DNA of 64,000 nucleotides, from assembly GCA_030998015.1 (NCBI GenBank), contig JARWMV010000234.1:248001-312000 (forward strand). The letters run 5' to 3'. This document shows positions 20,241 to 33,982 of the stretch, in pieces (within the stretch, counting starts at the first letter, position 1; each line of letters begins with the position of its first letter). The notes beneath the pieces are model-generated. The model was not told the DNA's origin. It did not search any database and saw nothing but the letters and a program-made list of their open reading frames with translations. Source of the DNA: Ceratorhiza oryzae-sativae (lineage: Eukaryota > Basidiomycota > Agaricomycetes > Cantharellales > Ceratobasidiaceae). The translations under genes were made by a program, and so were the position numbers.

Positions 20241-23200
20241 ATGGCTGCGCCAAAGAATAATCTCGATGAGCTGAGGAGACTGCAGTCGGGCGGAAAGCCC
20301 GCCGCGACCGCTACCATGGGATCTGCCTCGAATGGAGCTCCCAAGGTGAGTTGTTCGTGCGCTCCGTGTCTGTAATCTACAGTGATCGACCGCTCTCAAA
20401 GACCTTCAAGTTTAAGCCCGTTGGTGGCAACGCCGCACCTGCGACTGGTCCGCTGACCGAGCCCTCATTTAAGACGAGAAAATTCCAGAAAACCGTATCG
20501 GATGGTGCGCTGGCTCTCATACTTACACGATTCACCATGCTGACTGCTATGTCCTACCCTTTTGTCCACGACCATCTGCTCATGAATTTCAGGAGGGTCT
20601 CGCGTAAAGGCTAGTAGTCTTATATCTGCCTTGAACAAGGGACAGCCTTCTACGGATCCAACCCCTAGGTAGCCTGCTTTATCCTAGTATTAGAGTGCAC
20701 TCATTTACTATGCTCATAGCACGTCCAACTCTGGCGCGTCTACCCGCCGAGCCAACGCGCGTCCTCGGAGAACGAGCCCGCGTATACCACGGCACCTCTC
20801 CTAAACGCACCAAGCGGGATGTAGATGGATTGCAGGGGAATGGTGGTATGTGCTATCTTTGGGGCAATTTAAATATCTGACCTCTGTTCGCATTAACCTG
20901 TTATGTGGGGCTTTCTACTTTGTTGTGATTTCACTGGGTCCATGTAACATTGACGCGGAAAGCAGGCGATACCGATATGTCCTACCATTCAGAGGATGAA
21001 GAGCAAGCGATCTGGAACGAGATGCACTCATCTTCTGCCCCTGTTATTGTTGAAGCCGCTGCTCCTCTACCTCCTCGACGAGGCTCTGCCGCTGTTTCAC
21101 AGTCTAGACCCCAGCAGTCTTCTCGCCAAGCAATGCCTTCGAGCACTCACCACGGTCCCGCTTTACCATATCCAATCTCTTCTACCCCAAGTTTGTCCGC
21201 TCGCCCACTCGCCTCTAGCCAAGGCAACAGTCGCTCGGGAACCCCTTCTGTCGCCCCAGTGCTCGTTGGGCCGCCAGTACCGCCCCCGCCAGATGTCCCG
21301 GCGGACCTTCATGATACCACGGCTGTAGAACTCCAAAGACTGCTCATCGTCAACTACAAGAAAATGATCGACACAATGGCTAGTATTATTGACGACCCCA
21401 CTGAAGATATCTATATTCTCAAAGCCACACGCGATGTTGTAGCCAGACGCATAGCTGGTATCGAATCAGCTGTGGCGTGGCGCGCGTCCTTTGAAGGGCC
21501 AGTCTTCCCGCCACCGTCACATTCAGCTTCGAGTGGTTCTGGAGCTGGCGGGCTAGGTTTGCAGACGGGTCCTCCAGTTGGCTCTGTTGCGCCAATGACG
21601 CCATCCACACCTGGTCCTTCCTCAACGGGAATCGTCAAGCGCGAGCTGAATCTCGGCCACTTTCCGCCGACCTCCCAGCCCATTCCTTCATCTCCTTCTC
21701 GTGTAAGTACACCCTCGCGCGAGAGGGTCTACCCGCGTCTGCCCAACCAGGCTCCTAAATCACCGTCCCCTAACCGGCTTCCTGTGTATGGGAATAAAGC
21801 TGGGGATACGAGCCTTGGTTCGGTGGGCTACCGCGTTAACAAGACGGCCAATGGAGAGGATATATTTGATCTCGAAAGCGATGACGATTCGGAGATTCTC
21901 GAGGTTTCTAACGCAGTGCCCCCTAAACTCAATACTCCTCCCACTGTTGTTGCCAACACGAATGTGGCCAGGCGATCACCACGCAGGATGCAGGGGATCG
22001 AAGCTATGCCTATTGCTGGCCCATCTAACAACAAGCCTCCGATCGCGTCCCGCGAGGACTCGCCTGACCCCGGGGTTCCCCTGCATACTGAAGACAGCTC
22101 AATGGATACGAGAGGCACATTGCTTGAGAGTGGTGCTTCGCTTGAGACTGATGCTTGGGGCGCACCTGCCGCCAGTAGCGCTGCTACAAGTGTGAACAGT
22201 GTACCTGTGGTTGCCACTATTTCCAGGCACTTTGCTCCCCTAGGTCCCACCGAATCTATGATATCCGACAAGGATCAAATCTTTGACGAGCTGGAATCGG
22301 AGCTGAATATCCCAGCTAATATCGAGGAGAACGAGTCGACTTCAATCTACAAGGACGAGATCATGGACAAGCTACATACCGTCTTTGGACTACGGAGTTT
22401 CCGTACGAACCAAGCCCGTGCGGTGGATGCTACGATGGAAGGTTTGGATGTTTTTGTACTTATGCCTACTGGCGGAGGCAAGAGTTTATGCTACCAGCTT
22501 CCCGCGATATGCAAAACCGGTCGTACGCGAGGTGTCACATTCGTCGTATCGCCTCTCAAATCCCTGATGGACGACCAAGTCCGCAATTTGTTGGCCAAGA
22601 ACATCGACGTCGTCATGTTTAGTGGTGATCAATCCGCCGCTGCTTCTCGAGATGCTCGTACCCGCCTTATGAGTAGAAATAACAAGCCTGATCTAGCATA
22701 TGTTACACCCGAAAAGCTTGAGAAGAGCGTAGCCATGCAGCATATATTGGACAGCTTGGAAAGGGAGGGATGTTTGGCACGCTTCGTTATCGACGAGGCG
22801 CATTGTGTGTCCACTTGGGGGCGAGACTTCCGCGAAGCTGTGAGTACTCCTAGACCTAGAGTTGTACTTGTCTAACGGATAGGGGTTATAGTACCAAGGT
22901 CTTGGAATTCTGCGACAGCGATATCCCAACGTTCCCATCATGGCCCTTACCGCAACTGCTAGCGCCAAAGTTCGTCGTGATGTTATGACCAAGCTTGGCA
23001 TTTTGGGCTGCGTCGAACTTGTTTCCTCATTCAATCGACCCAACCTTCACTACGAGGTGCGCAAGAAGACCAAGGGTGTCGTAACGGACATTGCCAACTA
23101 CATCAAAGCGCATCATTTGAACCAAGCTGGGGTTGTTTACTGTTTAAGCCGGAAAGGCTGTGAGGAGGTTGCGAAGGATCTCAGGGAGAAACATGGCATC

Positions 23201-25316
23201 AATGCCAGGCACTTCCATGCTGGGATGGCTGCTAAGGACAAACAGGAGACACAAAATGCTTGGAATATTGGGGAATGTGACGTGATTGTGGCTACGGTAC
23301 GTATTGTAGCCTAGATATCAAGTTCGATATTGACGCAACTGGGATAGATTGCATTTGGTATGGGTATCGACAAGCCAGACGGTAGGTACTCATTCACACC
23401 CACCAGGCTTAGGGTATTGACTATGCTTTCTCCAGTACGATTCGTGATCCATCACCAGATCCCGATGTCGATGTCTGGGTGAGCATGTGTGCGATTAGGT
23501 TCGATTGATCATGCCTAATGGATTTTATTCTAGTTATTATCAAGAGACTGGTCGTGCTGGAAGAGATGGCAAGGTAAGCTGAATTGAAATATTTTCAAAC
23601 GATCGCTAACTTGTTTACCAGCCCGCACAATGCGTTCTCTGTAAGTAAAAAATATATATCGAATCTTAAATATGCTGATCGCTATCGACTAGTCTATAAT
23701 TTCGGTGACAAGGGTGCGATGGATCGAATGATCGACCAATCCAATCAGAAGGATGGCCGACAACAGTTGTCTTCTGAGGAACTACAACGGCAAAAGGATG
23801 ATCTTCGACAAGTTGTGCAGGTCAGTTAAATCGAGGTCGAGGTGCCTTTTTGAAGCTTATCGTTTGCTCCTAGTTTTGCCAAAACACGTGGGATTGCCGA
23901 CGAAGCCAAATCTTGGCGTACTTCAGCGAGCGATTCGAGTCTGGGAATTGTTTCAAGACGTGCGATAACTGCGTTAATCATATTGAAGGAACTGGGCGCG
24001 AAGATATGACCAGCACCGCTCAGATGGCGCTAGAACTTGCCGAGAGCGCCGAAGGCTCTAGAGCAACGATGAACAACCTTGTCGATGCGTTCCGAGGGTC
24101 GAAAGTTAGGGCATTGATTGACAAGCAGTTAAACCAACTCCCAATGTTTGGCAAAGGCTTGGATCTCAGCAGAGAACTTGTTGAGCGAATTTTCCAACAC
24201 CTCTTGGCTGATGATGCATTGCGGGAAGAGCTTTATCAAAATAGTAAGGGATATAGTAATACCTACATCGGTGTAAGTGTCGTGTGTCGATCCCCAATCG
24301 CTTCTCGGCTGACATGGCTCAAGCTCGGGAAAACGGCCAAGGATTATTTGGAAGGCCGAAAGAAATTCTTCATCTCCGTCGGGTCGAAAGACAAGGGCAA
24401 GACCAAGTTGGAAAAGACTATCAGCTCTGCCTTTGCGACAGCCAATCCTGGCAGGGGGAAAAATAAGCCCTCAGCTCCAGCTACGGTTCGACACACAGTC
24501 AAGCGCAACGAGTCGAAGCTGGCTCCGTCGACCAACCACCAAGCTGGCTCAGGTTCCTTCGGGGCGTCCAAGCCCGCGAGGGCAGAGTCTCCCGCTCCGC
24601 TTGATGATAGCATCGACGAGTACGATATTCCGCCCAACTTTTTTGATGATCCAGAGCAAATTGAGACACAGCCCGACGAAGTCCCGCCATCCCCATCACC
24701 TGCAGCAAGGGCTGGTTCAGCTTCTCGTTCGAATGCAGCGCGAATTCCCGATTCCGACATCGAGGAAGATGAGCCAAATGAGGGTGGTTATGCGGGACAG
24801 TATAGCAAACTGAAAGCGCTTCGAGCAAAGGTGCGTTCTGATTTACGATTTGAAAGCACCGCGCCACTAATGAACCCAAAATAGATGGCGAAACAATTTG
24901 AGCTGGATGACCCCGACGATGTATTTCAAGAGGAGGTCTTGCAAGAGTTGGCGCTAGTAGACTGCAAAAGTCGGCACATTTGATTTTTTTTTGAGATTAT
25001 GTTGCTGATGCTTATTCTGTAGGCGAAGAAGAGTTCAAGAAAGCGCTCAAGTCAGCGTTGGGACCGGAGATGGATTTTGAAGAAAAGGTACGATATTGAT
25101 TTAGTTATAATAACTGCGAGCACTAATTCCTACAAGTTCGAAACATTTGCCAAGCCATTCATGGATTTATGTCTCAAGGCTTCAGCTCAGTCTCCCGAAG
25201 CTAAACCTCCTAAAATCTCTGAGTTGCACAACCAGTACGATTTCAAGGGTTCCCCAAGCAGACGGCCAGGAGGGTTCAAGCCTGCACCCTCTCGTGCTGG
25301 TTCTCGAAAGGTTTAA
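20241..25316 (+). CDS. RecQ DNA helicase of the Sgs1/BLM type
   Basis: 3'-5' helicase that dissolves joint molecules and processes forks. The long disordered N-terminal half (to about residue 500) has acidic patches (DLESDDDSEILEV). The helicase core holds motif 0 (FRTNQ), motif I (MPTGGGKSLCYQ), Ia (VSPLKSLMDDQ), II (VIDEAHC), III (ALTATA), IV (GVVYCLSRKGCE), V (IAFGMGIDKPD) and VI (YYQETGRAGRDG). The RecQ zinc cysteines are present (CQNTWDCRR, FKTCDNC), then the RQC winged helix (LDLSRELVERIFQHLL, TAKDYLEGRKKF). The aromatic-rich loop reads STWGRDFRE instead of the common SQWGHDFRP. No HRDC domain is visible after RQC; an acidic, Ser/Pro-rich tail follows. About twelve introns. It is close to DDX41 in tail-to-tail orientation. 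Confidence 0.9.
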
Positions 25317-25544
25317 TGCAATTGCTGAATTTTCGTATTGTTATTTCTCAAGACTTTTGTTCCTTGTTGCTTCACGGGTTTCTTTAGATTTGCACACACT
25401 GTATGTAGTATCGACACACTTGTTCGTTGTTAATTTTGCCTCAATTGCGATACAAATCATGAATATTGCCCAAAACTTGAACATTATACTAGCTGATTAT
25501 ACAATCACGCAAGAAAGCTATAAACGCAAATACAACAGAGTCGA

Positions 25545-27935
<2,391 letters not shown>

Positions 27936-28000
27936 CAAGAGAAACCAAGAAACAACGTTTATCACAGCCACCGGTGAATGGAGCAATTGGAAATACATTA

Positions 28001-30053
28001 TCAATCGTAACTCGCAGCCATGAAAATGTCGTATATATGCTTGCTCAAGGCCGGACCAATCCTTCTACGACCTTGTTCTCCAAGCTCAGCTAATATGTTT
28101 TGTGGATTTCGCACTCCAGATTTCGTGACTTGCTTCCCCCTCCCGCTTTTGCTTTCGTGTGAGGGCACGGGTTCCTCCCATTTTTCTTCCGCCTCCTTAA
28201 AAGCCTGATATAACGACCTAGGCGTAGGATAACGTTCTATCAAGGTGGAAATCTTTTCTTCACTTAATCCTCGGATGCACTGAAGAATGCGAGCCATGTT
28301 ATCCTGTAGAGTAAAAAACCCATTCTTTCGGTTGAGGGTCTGGTAGCTTCCGTATGTCGTATGGTATATTCGCGCATTGTCCATAGTGCTCAATTTGCGC
28401 TTGAGAGCTAAGAACTTGTGCCGTTTGATTACCCGAGGTGGTATGATGTATAAGGCCTTGCCCTGTTTCAAACAGTCAATAATTAGTTGCATGAAGGTGG
28501 AAGGACGAGCCTTATAAATCGTCTGTATTGTGTTGTGTAACCTGGCGAGATAATCTAGCGTGTCTTTGATACTTCCCGTTTGCTTTAGGTAAAACCTGTC
28601 GATAACTTGAGTAGACGACAAAGCCGTGTTGATTTGCTCTCTCCACTGTCCCAGAATCCTTTCCGTGTCATAATCCTCCTTTGTGTTCTTTAGTATGCTG
28701 TGCCGCAAACTCTGAATAATGACGTACAACCAGATAGTACACATGAGATATGCCAGTGTGTTTCAGACGAAACTAAGCAATACTCGCTTGTGAGTAAAGC
28801 GCAAATACCGATCGGTTTGCTCACCTTTTGTTCGTGAAATCTCCCGTCAAGAATACTACTTTTCAAATCGTCCATTCGCTTCCGCTCCACGATGTAGTCC
28901 AACACGCACTCAGTTTCTTGTTCATCGACTCGATTGTTCGAACAAGCAATCCAGCACACGTCACCTATCTCCAAAGCGCGTTTTTCAGCGGTTATACCTC
29001 TTTCTCGCAGACCATTAAGCATATAGTCCCGGTCTTTCGTGCTTTTGACTTCGCGTTCGTCTAGAATAAGTTTGATGGTGTAGGATTCAGGAGGAAACAC
29101 CAAAGGCTCAAAGGAAGATAAGGCAGTTTCATCGACTCTATCATCATCCGGCTCAATGTCGGAGGTTGCTGAGGGTGCCGGCATGGATTGCGAGATTCGG
29201 GGCCGGGGACGGACTGGGGCGTACTTTGCACGCCTTTGAGTTGCTAGAGTTGGTGGCAAGGTCAAAGTTTGTGGAGGCAGTTTTGTCCGCACCGGTTTGG
29301 TGGGAGATTTGCTAGCGGTCGATTCAGCGTCGGAACCCGGTCCAGAAAGTGACGTTGAGGGCGCCATGCCGCTGCCCTTGACCGATTTTTTAGCCATGGC
29401 TGGACGAGCGGTTGGCCGGTCGAAAGCATTGCCATTGGCGCGGGTTGATTTGGATGGGGGCGTCTCTTGACTCTCATTGCTTGAAGACTCTACTGTGTCT
29501 CGGCGAAGTGCAACTTTAGAGGATTTCGACGGCAGAGCACCTGGCTTGGAGCGAGAACCCGAAGGCTCTTTATTTTTTTGTGGTGAATTGGACTCGATTC
29601 CTGAGGGTTGAGAATGTTATAATTAATGAGGCCAATTCATGTTGGGCACGATTTACCTTGCAGCTCGTTATGTCGCTGAATTAATTTGTCTCTGATTTTG
29701 GGTCCGATGAATTTAACTTCGGCACAATCTTTCTGTTTTGAAGAAATTGCTAGTAGGTACGAGTTGCGAATTCCGGACCAATCCAAAAGAGCTAACCGGA
29801 TGCTCCAGACACCTATCGTGTGTGCTCATTGCCTTTACAGCTCGCTAATACTCCGCCGTTAGCTGTGATGAATATTAAATACAATACAGGACCTACGTTG
29901 TATACATTCCAGTATTTCGCACTAGGGTTTGATCAGACTTCAGCGAAGGGCCACACCACGCACGACAAACGCTTACTCCGGGTCTATTTCGTCCCGCATC
30001 TCTTCTAGCCACGAAGTAAAGACTGGGTTTAGGCATTTGGCTTTGGCAGGCAT
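28001..30053 (-). CDS. MUS81: Structure-selective endonuclease MUS81
   Basis: Catalytic subunit of Mus81-Eme1, which cuts 3' flaps, replication forks and nicked Holliday junctions. The start at 30053 gives NPVFTSWLEEMRDEI, the first N-terminal helix of Mus81. A disordered linker follows, then the XPF nuclease domain: KLILDEREV, ALEIGDVCWIA, and the GDxnERKxxxD motif seen as VERKRMDDL, then SSILDGRFHEQK. After introns come RLKHTGISHVYYLV, then DYDTERILGQWREQINTALS, QVIDRFYLKQTGS and LARLHNTIQ. The C-terminal tandem helix-hairpin-helix reads RILQCIRGLSEEKISTLI and ends FMAASYD. An intron between YYLV and EDYD, with acceptor ACACAAAG, restores the frame. It shares its promoter with EME1. Confidence 0.9.
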
Positions 30054-30210
30054 ATCTTCTAGGTGAAGAGCAGCCCAAGAAAATCCAAGAAAGCTGGATG
30101 GGGTTAAATTGAAATCAGATCAGACGCGGTCCAAACAAGGCCCTGATGGAGACGCGTTATGAGCACCATCGATCGTGGTCTCGCAAGTTTCACAACAACC
30201 AAGGGGCACC
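30054..30210. promoter_or_regulatory. Bidirectional MUS81/EME1 promoter
   Basis: 157 bases separate the two ATGs, which point away from each other. The interval must hold both core promoters and both leaders unless transcription starts inside coding sequence. It contains one ACGCGT at 30152-30157 and a second CGCG core (GACGCGG) at about 30123. Confidence 0.75.
30152..30157. promoter_or_regulatory. MluI cell-cycle box (MCB), candidate
   Basis: Exact ACGCGT palindrome in the MUS81/EME1 gap. In yeasts MBF binds this motif to drive G1/S genes for replication and repair. ACGCGT occurs several times elsewhere in the window, so a single copy is only suggestive. Confidence 0.4.
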
Positions 30211-31948
30211 ATGACATCCACAAACCCAACAGACATCATTGAAATTTCAGACTCTGATAACGAGACTAGAAGTTTCGTACAAATTACAAAACCTATCGAT
30301 TCCGAAACCCCTGCGGCTGTCTCAGACTCCGTCCTAGTCATTGAATCGTCAGATTCAGAGGCTCCAAATTGGAGCAGCTCAGACCATTCGGATGAACTCA
30401 TTGGTATTATCGACCGGCTTGCTCTCAACAGTCAGCAAAACGCTTTCCCGACTAAAGCCTCCAGAACTACCAACGCGCCACCCAAGGATTCTTCTGCCTT
30501 TTCAGACGACACAATTAGTTTAACCTCCAGCGAGGATCAATCGATTTTAGCCACCCTCTCTCAAGCAATAAAACCCAACAGAGATGCTTCAGACAGATTC
30601 AAGGTTTGCCTAACCTTTACCAGGGAGGAGTTTTTTTGCTTACCCGCCGCATCTAGGGATCTACTATACCTTCAGCTACCATGCATAAACCACCCATCCC
30701 CAAATCGCGAGTACTATCACCTACAACTGTGAGTAGAAATTGGTGTTGGATTTAGCTGCGCTCAAGCTCGTGTCCCAGGGTTCCGCGACCAAAGTCAAGG
30801 ACCTGAAAAAAGCTGATGCAAAGCTTCACCGGGAAGTCAACAAACTAGTTACAGATCGAAAATCAACAATCAAAGACTTCACCGTGGAGATTTCATCCGC
30901 ACTGGAAGACTGGGCTTTTATTGAGCCTTTCAGCGAAAGGCTGGCGGCATACGGTGGAAGCGTTGTGTTCTTTGAACCGCCTGGAGGAGTGGAGCATCTA
31001 ATTCGTTTCAGACGCGGACATGTCGCTCGGTATGACGCTTCCCTCAAAGAATGGATCCCAGTCGATGCATACACACGCTTGGAAGACTTGTACGTTATCC
31101 TTCTATCCGCTGACCGGCTGGCTCAAGCGGTATCGGAGGACACACTCTCGAGCATGCTTTCGGACCTTCGCAACATTCACCGCCTGACTAACCGCTCCCA
31201 AATCTTTCTAATGGTTGATGGGATGAATGGCTACTATAAGCGTAAAGGAGGCAACAAAACCAAGCGAGATACCATAGAATCAAGCGTGACTCTCTTGCAA
31301 GCAGTTGAAGGATGCTTCATTGTCCACGTGGATAGTCCTGAGGATACAACACAATGGCTGTTTAACATTACGTGCGACCTCGGTAGGGAGACTTGAACCA
31401 AGCACACGGCTCATTGCTAAATCAAACCATGTTCAGGCATCAGACCCCACAAGCGAATCCAGGACTCATTTCTGCCTTTCTGGTACATAATTATTCATGT
31501 TTATTTCGAGATTCAGTTGCTAACTATACCGTATCCCTCAAGCACGGATACGAAGGTCAAATGCGGTACCTCGAAAGATGATACATACAAGAAAATGCTG
31601 CAGCAGATACATGGGATTACGGAGTCCGCTGCGGACGGTATCATCCAGGAAGTGCCAACTCTCCGGATGCTCTTTGAAGGATACAGCAATGAAGGCGACA
31701 TTCGCACACGATGTGCACGACTGAAGGATGTAACAGTAAGTAGTGCGTCAATCAATCCAAAAGCGCAAAAAGCTGAACACTTATCCAGATTTCCAATCGC
31801 AAAGACGGCGTGGCAAAGAGTCGAATTCTGAACCAGGTGAGGTTGAAAATAAATAATGTGCTCGAATTTTACCAATGTTGCGAAGGCGTTGTCCAAGAAA
31901 GTGCACGACGTAATATGGGGCGAGGACCCCTTAACACTAGTTTTATAG
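30211..31948 (+). CDS. EME1: EME1/MMS4, non-catalytic partner of MUS81
   Basis: Starts MTSTNPTDIIEISDSDNE, an acidic, SUMO-interaction-like head with repeated ESSDSE motifs, as in fungal Eme1. The central ERCC4-like domain (VEISSALEDWAFIEPF, VVFFEPPGGVEHLIRF, QIFLMVDGMNGYYKR, ESSVTLLQAVEGCF, VHVDSPEDTTQWLFNIT) has the XPF fold but no GDxnERKxxxD motif, consistent with the pseudonuclease subunit. After introns the helix-hairpin-helix part reads KKMLQQIHGITESAADGII, then SRILNQ, and in the last exon ALSKKVHDVIWGEDPLTLVL, matching the family's NQALS...DP end. Sequence divergence is high, as usual for Eme1. Identification rests on fold order, the C-terminus and the pairing with MUS81. Confidence 0.8.
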
Positions 31949-31959
31949 TCCTAGTTGAA

Positions 31960-33289
31960 TCATGGAATTGGATAGATAATACATTCCCATTCAGCCGGAG
32001 ATGGCAAAGTGCTCGTCATCGACCTAGTAAACGGCGTTAGGTCACAATAATCAAAGTTTGCGTAATTATGTACCGTAGGATAGATCTGCCCGTCCTCTGC
32101 CAGCTTTTCCATCATAGCGCTGTAAAGAAGTTTCTAGTTCATGCGCAATCCAGGATGGCGAGTTTGATACATACCCTATCTCGTCAATACTGGCAGGGAA
32201 GTTCAAATTTTGTGCGATTGCTGTAACGTGAACACCCCGATCGCTCCCCGATTGCAAACTGTCCAGCACCTCCATGATTCTACGCTGTAAAGGTTGCATG
32301 TTAGGCCATTTGCTTTGCGTTCCTATTTATACCGGTCGCGATTAGCAATTAAAACATTACGTCCAAATCATGTCGCAAATACCTTTGCCGCTAGTCTGAT
32401 GGGCGGTAGAAGTTGTCCCAGTAGTTGTAGCTCCACTGCCCGGAACCTAAACGCAAAGCCCATAAGACTGGCAAGTCTCAGCATTACGAGAGAACGTCAC
32501 TAACGGCACCGCGCGTATAATGCCGGTGAACAAGCTCCGCCTCAATAAGATGATAGTATATCTCCATTGGATCGGTTACAAGCCTACGACTGTTAGCACG
32601 GTATGTTAAGAAGAGAGTATTAATTACCGGGTATGAACGGCGTTGATTTGCCTCTCGCCGTTGAATGTTTTCAGTGTGCCAATTACTCTTATATAAACTT
32701 GCTCGCTAATAGACATGCAAAAGTGTTAGGTAGAAATCACCCAGGGACGATGCCAATATCTTACGTTTCTCCCTCCCCCAGAGGACCCTCCTCTGCATTG
32801 TCTAGCCAGTGCTTTGCTTTAATTTCAGCAGTCCCATCGTTTAGCTTATAAGTGATGTTAGTTGCTTGTTTTGACGCAGCAACAACGTGAGCCACGAGCG
32901 TAATCTAGATCACCCAAAGTTTGCAGTTTCTATAAGTTTCCGTTTTTAAAAAACGCGAATATAAATGACCTACTTGAGTTATCTCTACCCCATCAATCAC
33001 AAATTCAGCATCTGAATGAGTCTGCTCGGCAGTGTAGATTTGACGAATGGTAATCGGACGCAGAGATTGGTTTGCATTACGCATCTGTGTAAAATTTCAT
33101 CAGAAAGCTTTCTTAAAAGAAACGTAGCTATTGAGCACTGACTCGTCCGCCAGCGGGAGACCCCTGAGTCCCGCCACCTGTTTGACTTGCAGAGTACATG
33201 AATCCCCCTCCATCACCATATTGATTGCCGTAACCTGCGCCTCGCTCAGTAACAGTTTCACATATGCGTGTTCAGGTATATCTACTCAT
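31960..33289 (-). CDS. RPA2: Replication protein A 32-kDa subunit
   Basis: Middle subunit of the ssDNA-binding heterotrimer RPA. A tiny first exon (ATGA at 33289) splices to MSYGNQYGDGGGFMYSASQ, the Gly/Ser-rich phosphorylation-type N-terminus. The OB-fold follows: QSLRPITIRQIYTAEQ, FVIDGVEITQ, then TLVAHV and the YKLNDGT/RQWLD strands. The C-terminal winged helix (RPA_C) is RRIMEVLDSLQSG, GVHVTAIAQNLNF and, after an intron with donor GG/GTATGT, MEKLAEDGQIYPTVHNYANF. The tail is slightly longer than usual, ending in a stop at 31960, only 11 bases from the EME1 stop. Several short introns. Confidence 0.87.
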
Positions 33290-33517
33290 GCTTGTGCTCT
33301 CGATGTAGTGGCAAGGAGCAGGTTGACGCGACTGGATGGGGGCGCGTCCGATGGTCACGTGAAGTAAATACAGGGACATTATGCACCAAAAATGAAACAA
33401 TGTATATTGTCCTCAAACGCAACCCAACAAGCCAATCCTGCAACAATAAGCCTGCATTTACTCGGGTCAGACTGCGTGGCACTATGCAAAATATAAACGC
33501 TAAATACCACTTACCAA

Positions 33518-33814
33518 TCAGGACGCTAGCCCCGTCTCGATTTCTCCCAACGTAGCTCGCACAGCTTCCACTCGCTCCCCCTGTGCTGCAACATTTGTAT
33601 CGATATCCAGTGCATACCGTACGCTTTTGACAAAATCGTAGGAGCGTTCTAGTGCCTCCTCGGTTTCACCAGCCGTCTTCGTGACGCTTGGAGGATTGCC
33701 TAGAAGTGATAGCAAATCATTGTTGCGAGAGCGTAATGAGGATATATCATTCAGTGCTGATTGGAGGGGAAGCGGGTTAGACCCTTTTGGTGGGCGCACA
33801 GGTATTGGGGGCAT
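33518..33814 (-). CDS. 98-residue conserved-looking protein of unknown function
   Basis: Single open exon starting MPPIPVRPPKGSNPL, followed by a predicted helix (SALNDISSLRSRNNDLLSLL) and a second helical stretch (SYDFVKSVRYALDIDTNVA, ERVEAVRATLGEIETGL). The composition is that of a small helical scaffold or coiled-coil subunit; I cannot name a family. It lies 228 bases upstream of RPA2 on the same strand. No introns, signal peptide or membrane span. Confidence 0.5.
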   Translation of the reverse strand: MPPIPVRPPKGSNPLPLQSALNDISSLRSRNNDLLSLLGNPPSVTKTAGETEEALERSYDFVKSVRYALDIDTNVAAQGERVEAVRATLGEIETGLAS

Positions 33815-33982
33815 ATTATCTGGTGGTTGTGGGAAGAGTGATGTGGCAGCTCCAAGGCATCATCTTACATAATACTGTTGGTTTAGCACTAAATCAAACG
33901 AAAAAGCTCCCATGCAGGTTTCTATCACATAATGTTACAGTCACTGATAGCTGGTCGTAAAATAGCAATAGCCGGCATAATC

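Noticed and set aside
28690..28800. Frame shift in MUS81 between the nuclease and HhH parts
   Set aside because: A normal intron (donor after YYLV, branch CTAA, acceptor AAAG before EDYD) joins the frames, so no break is needed.
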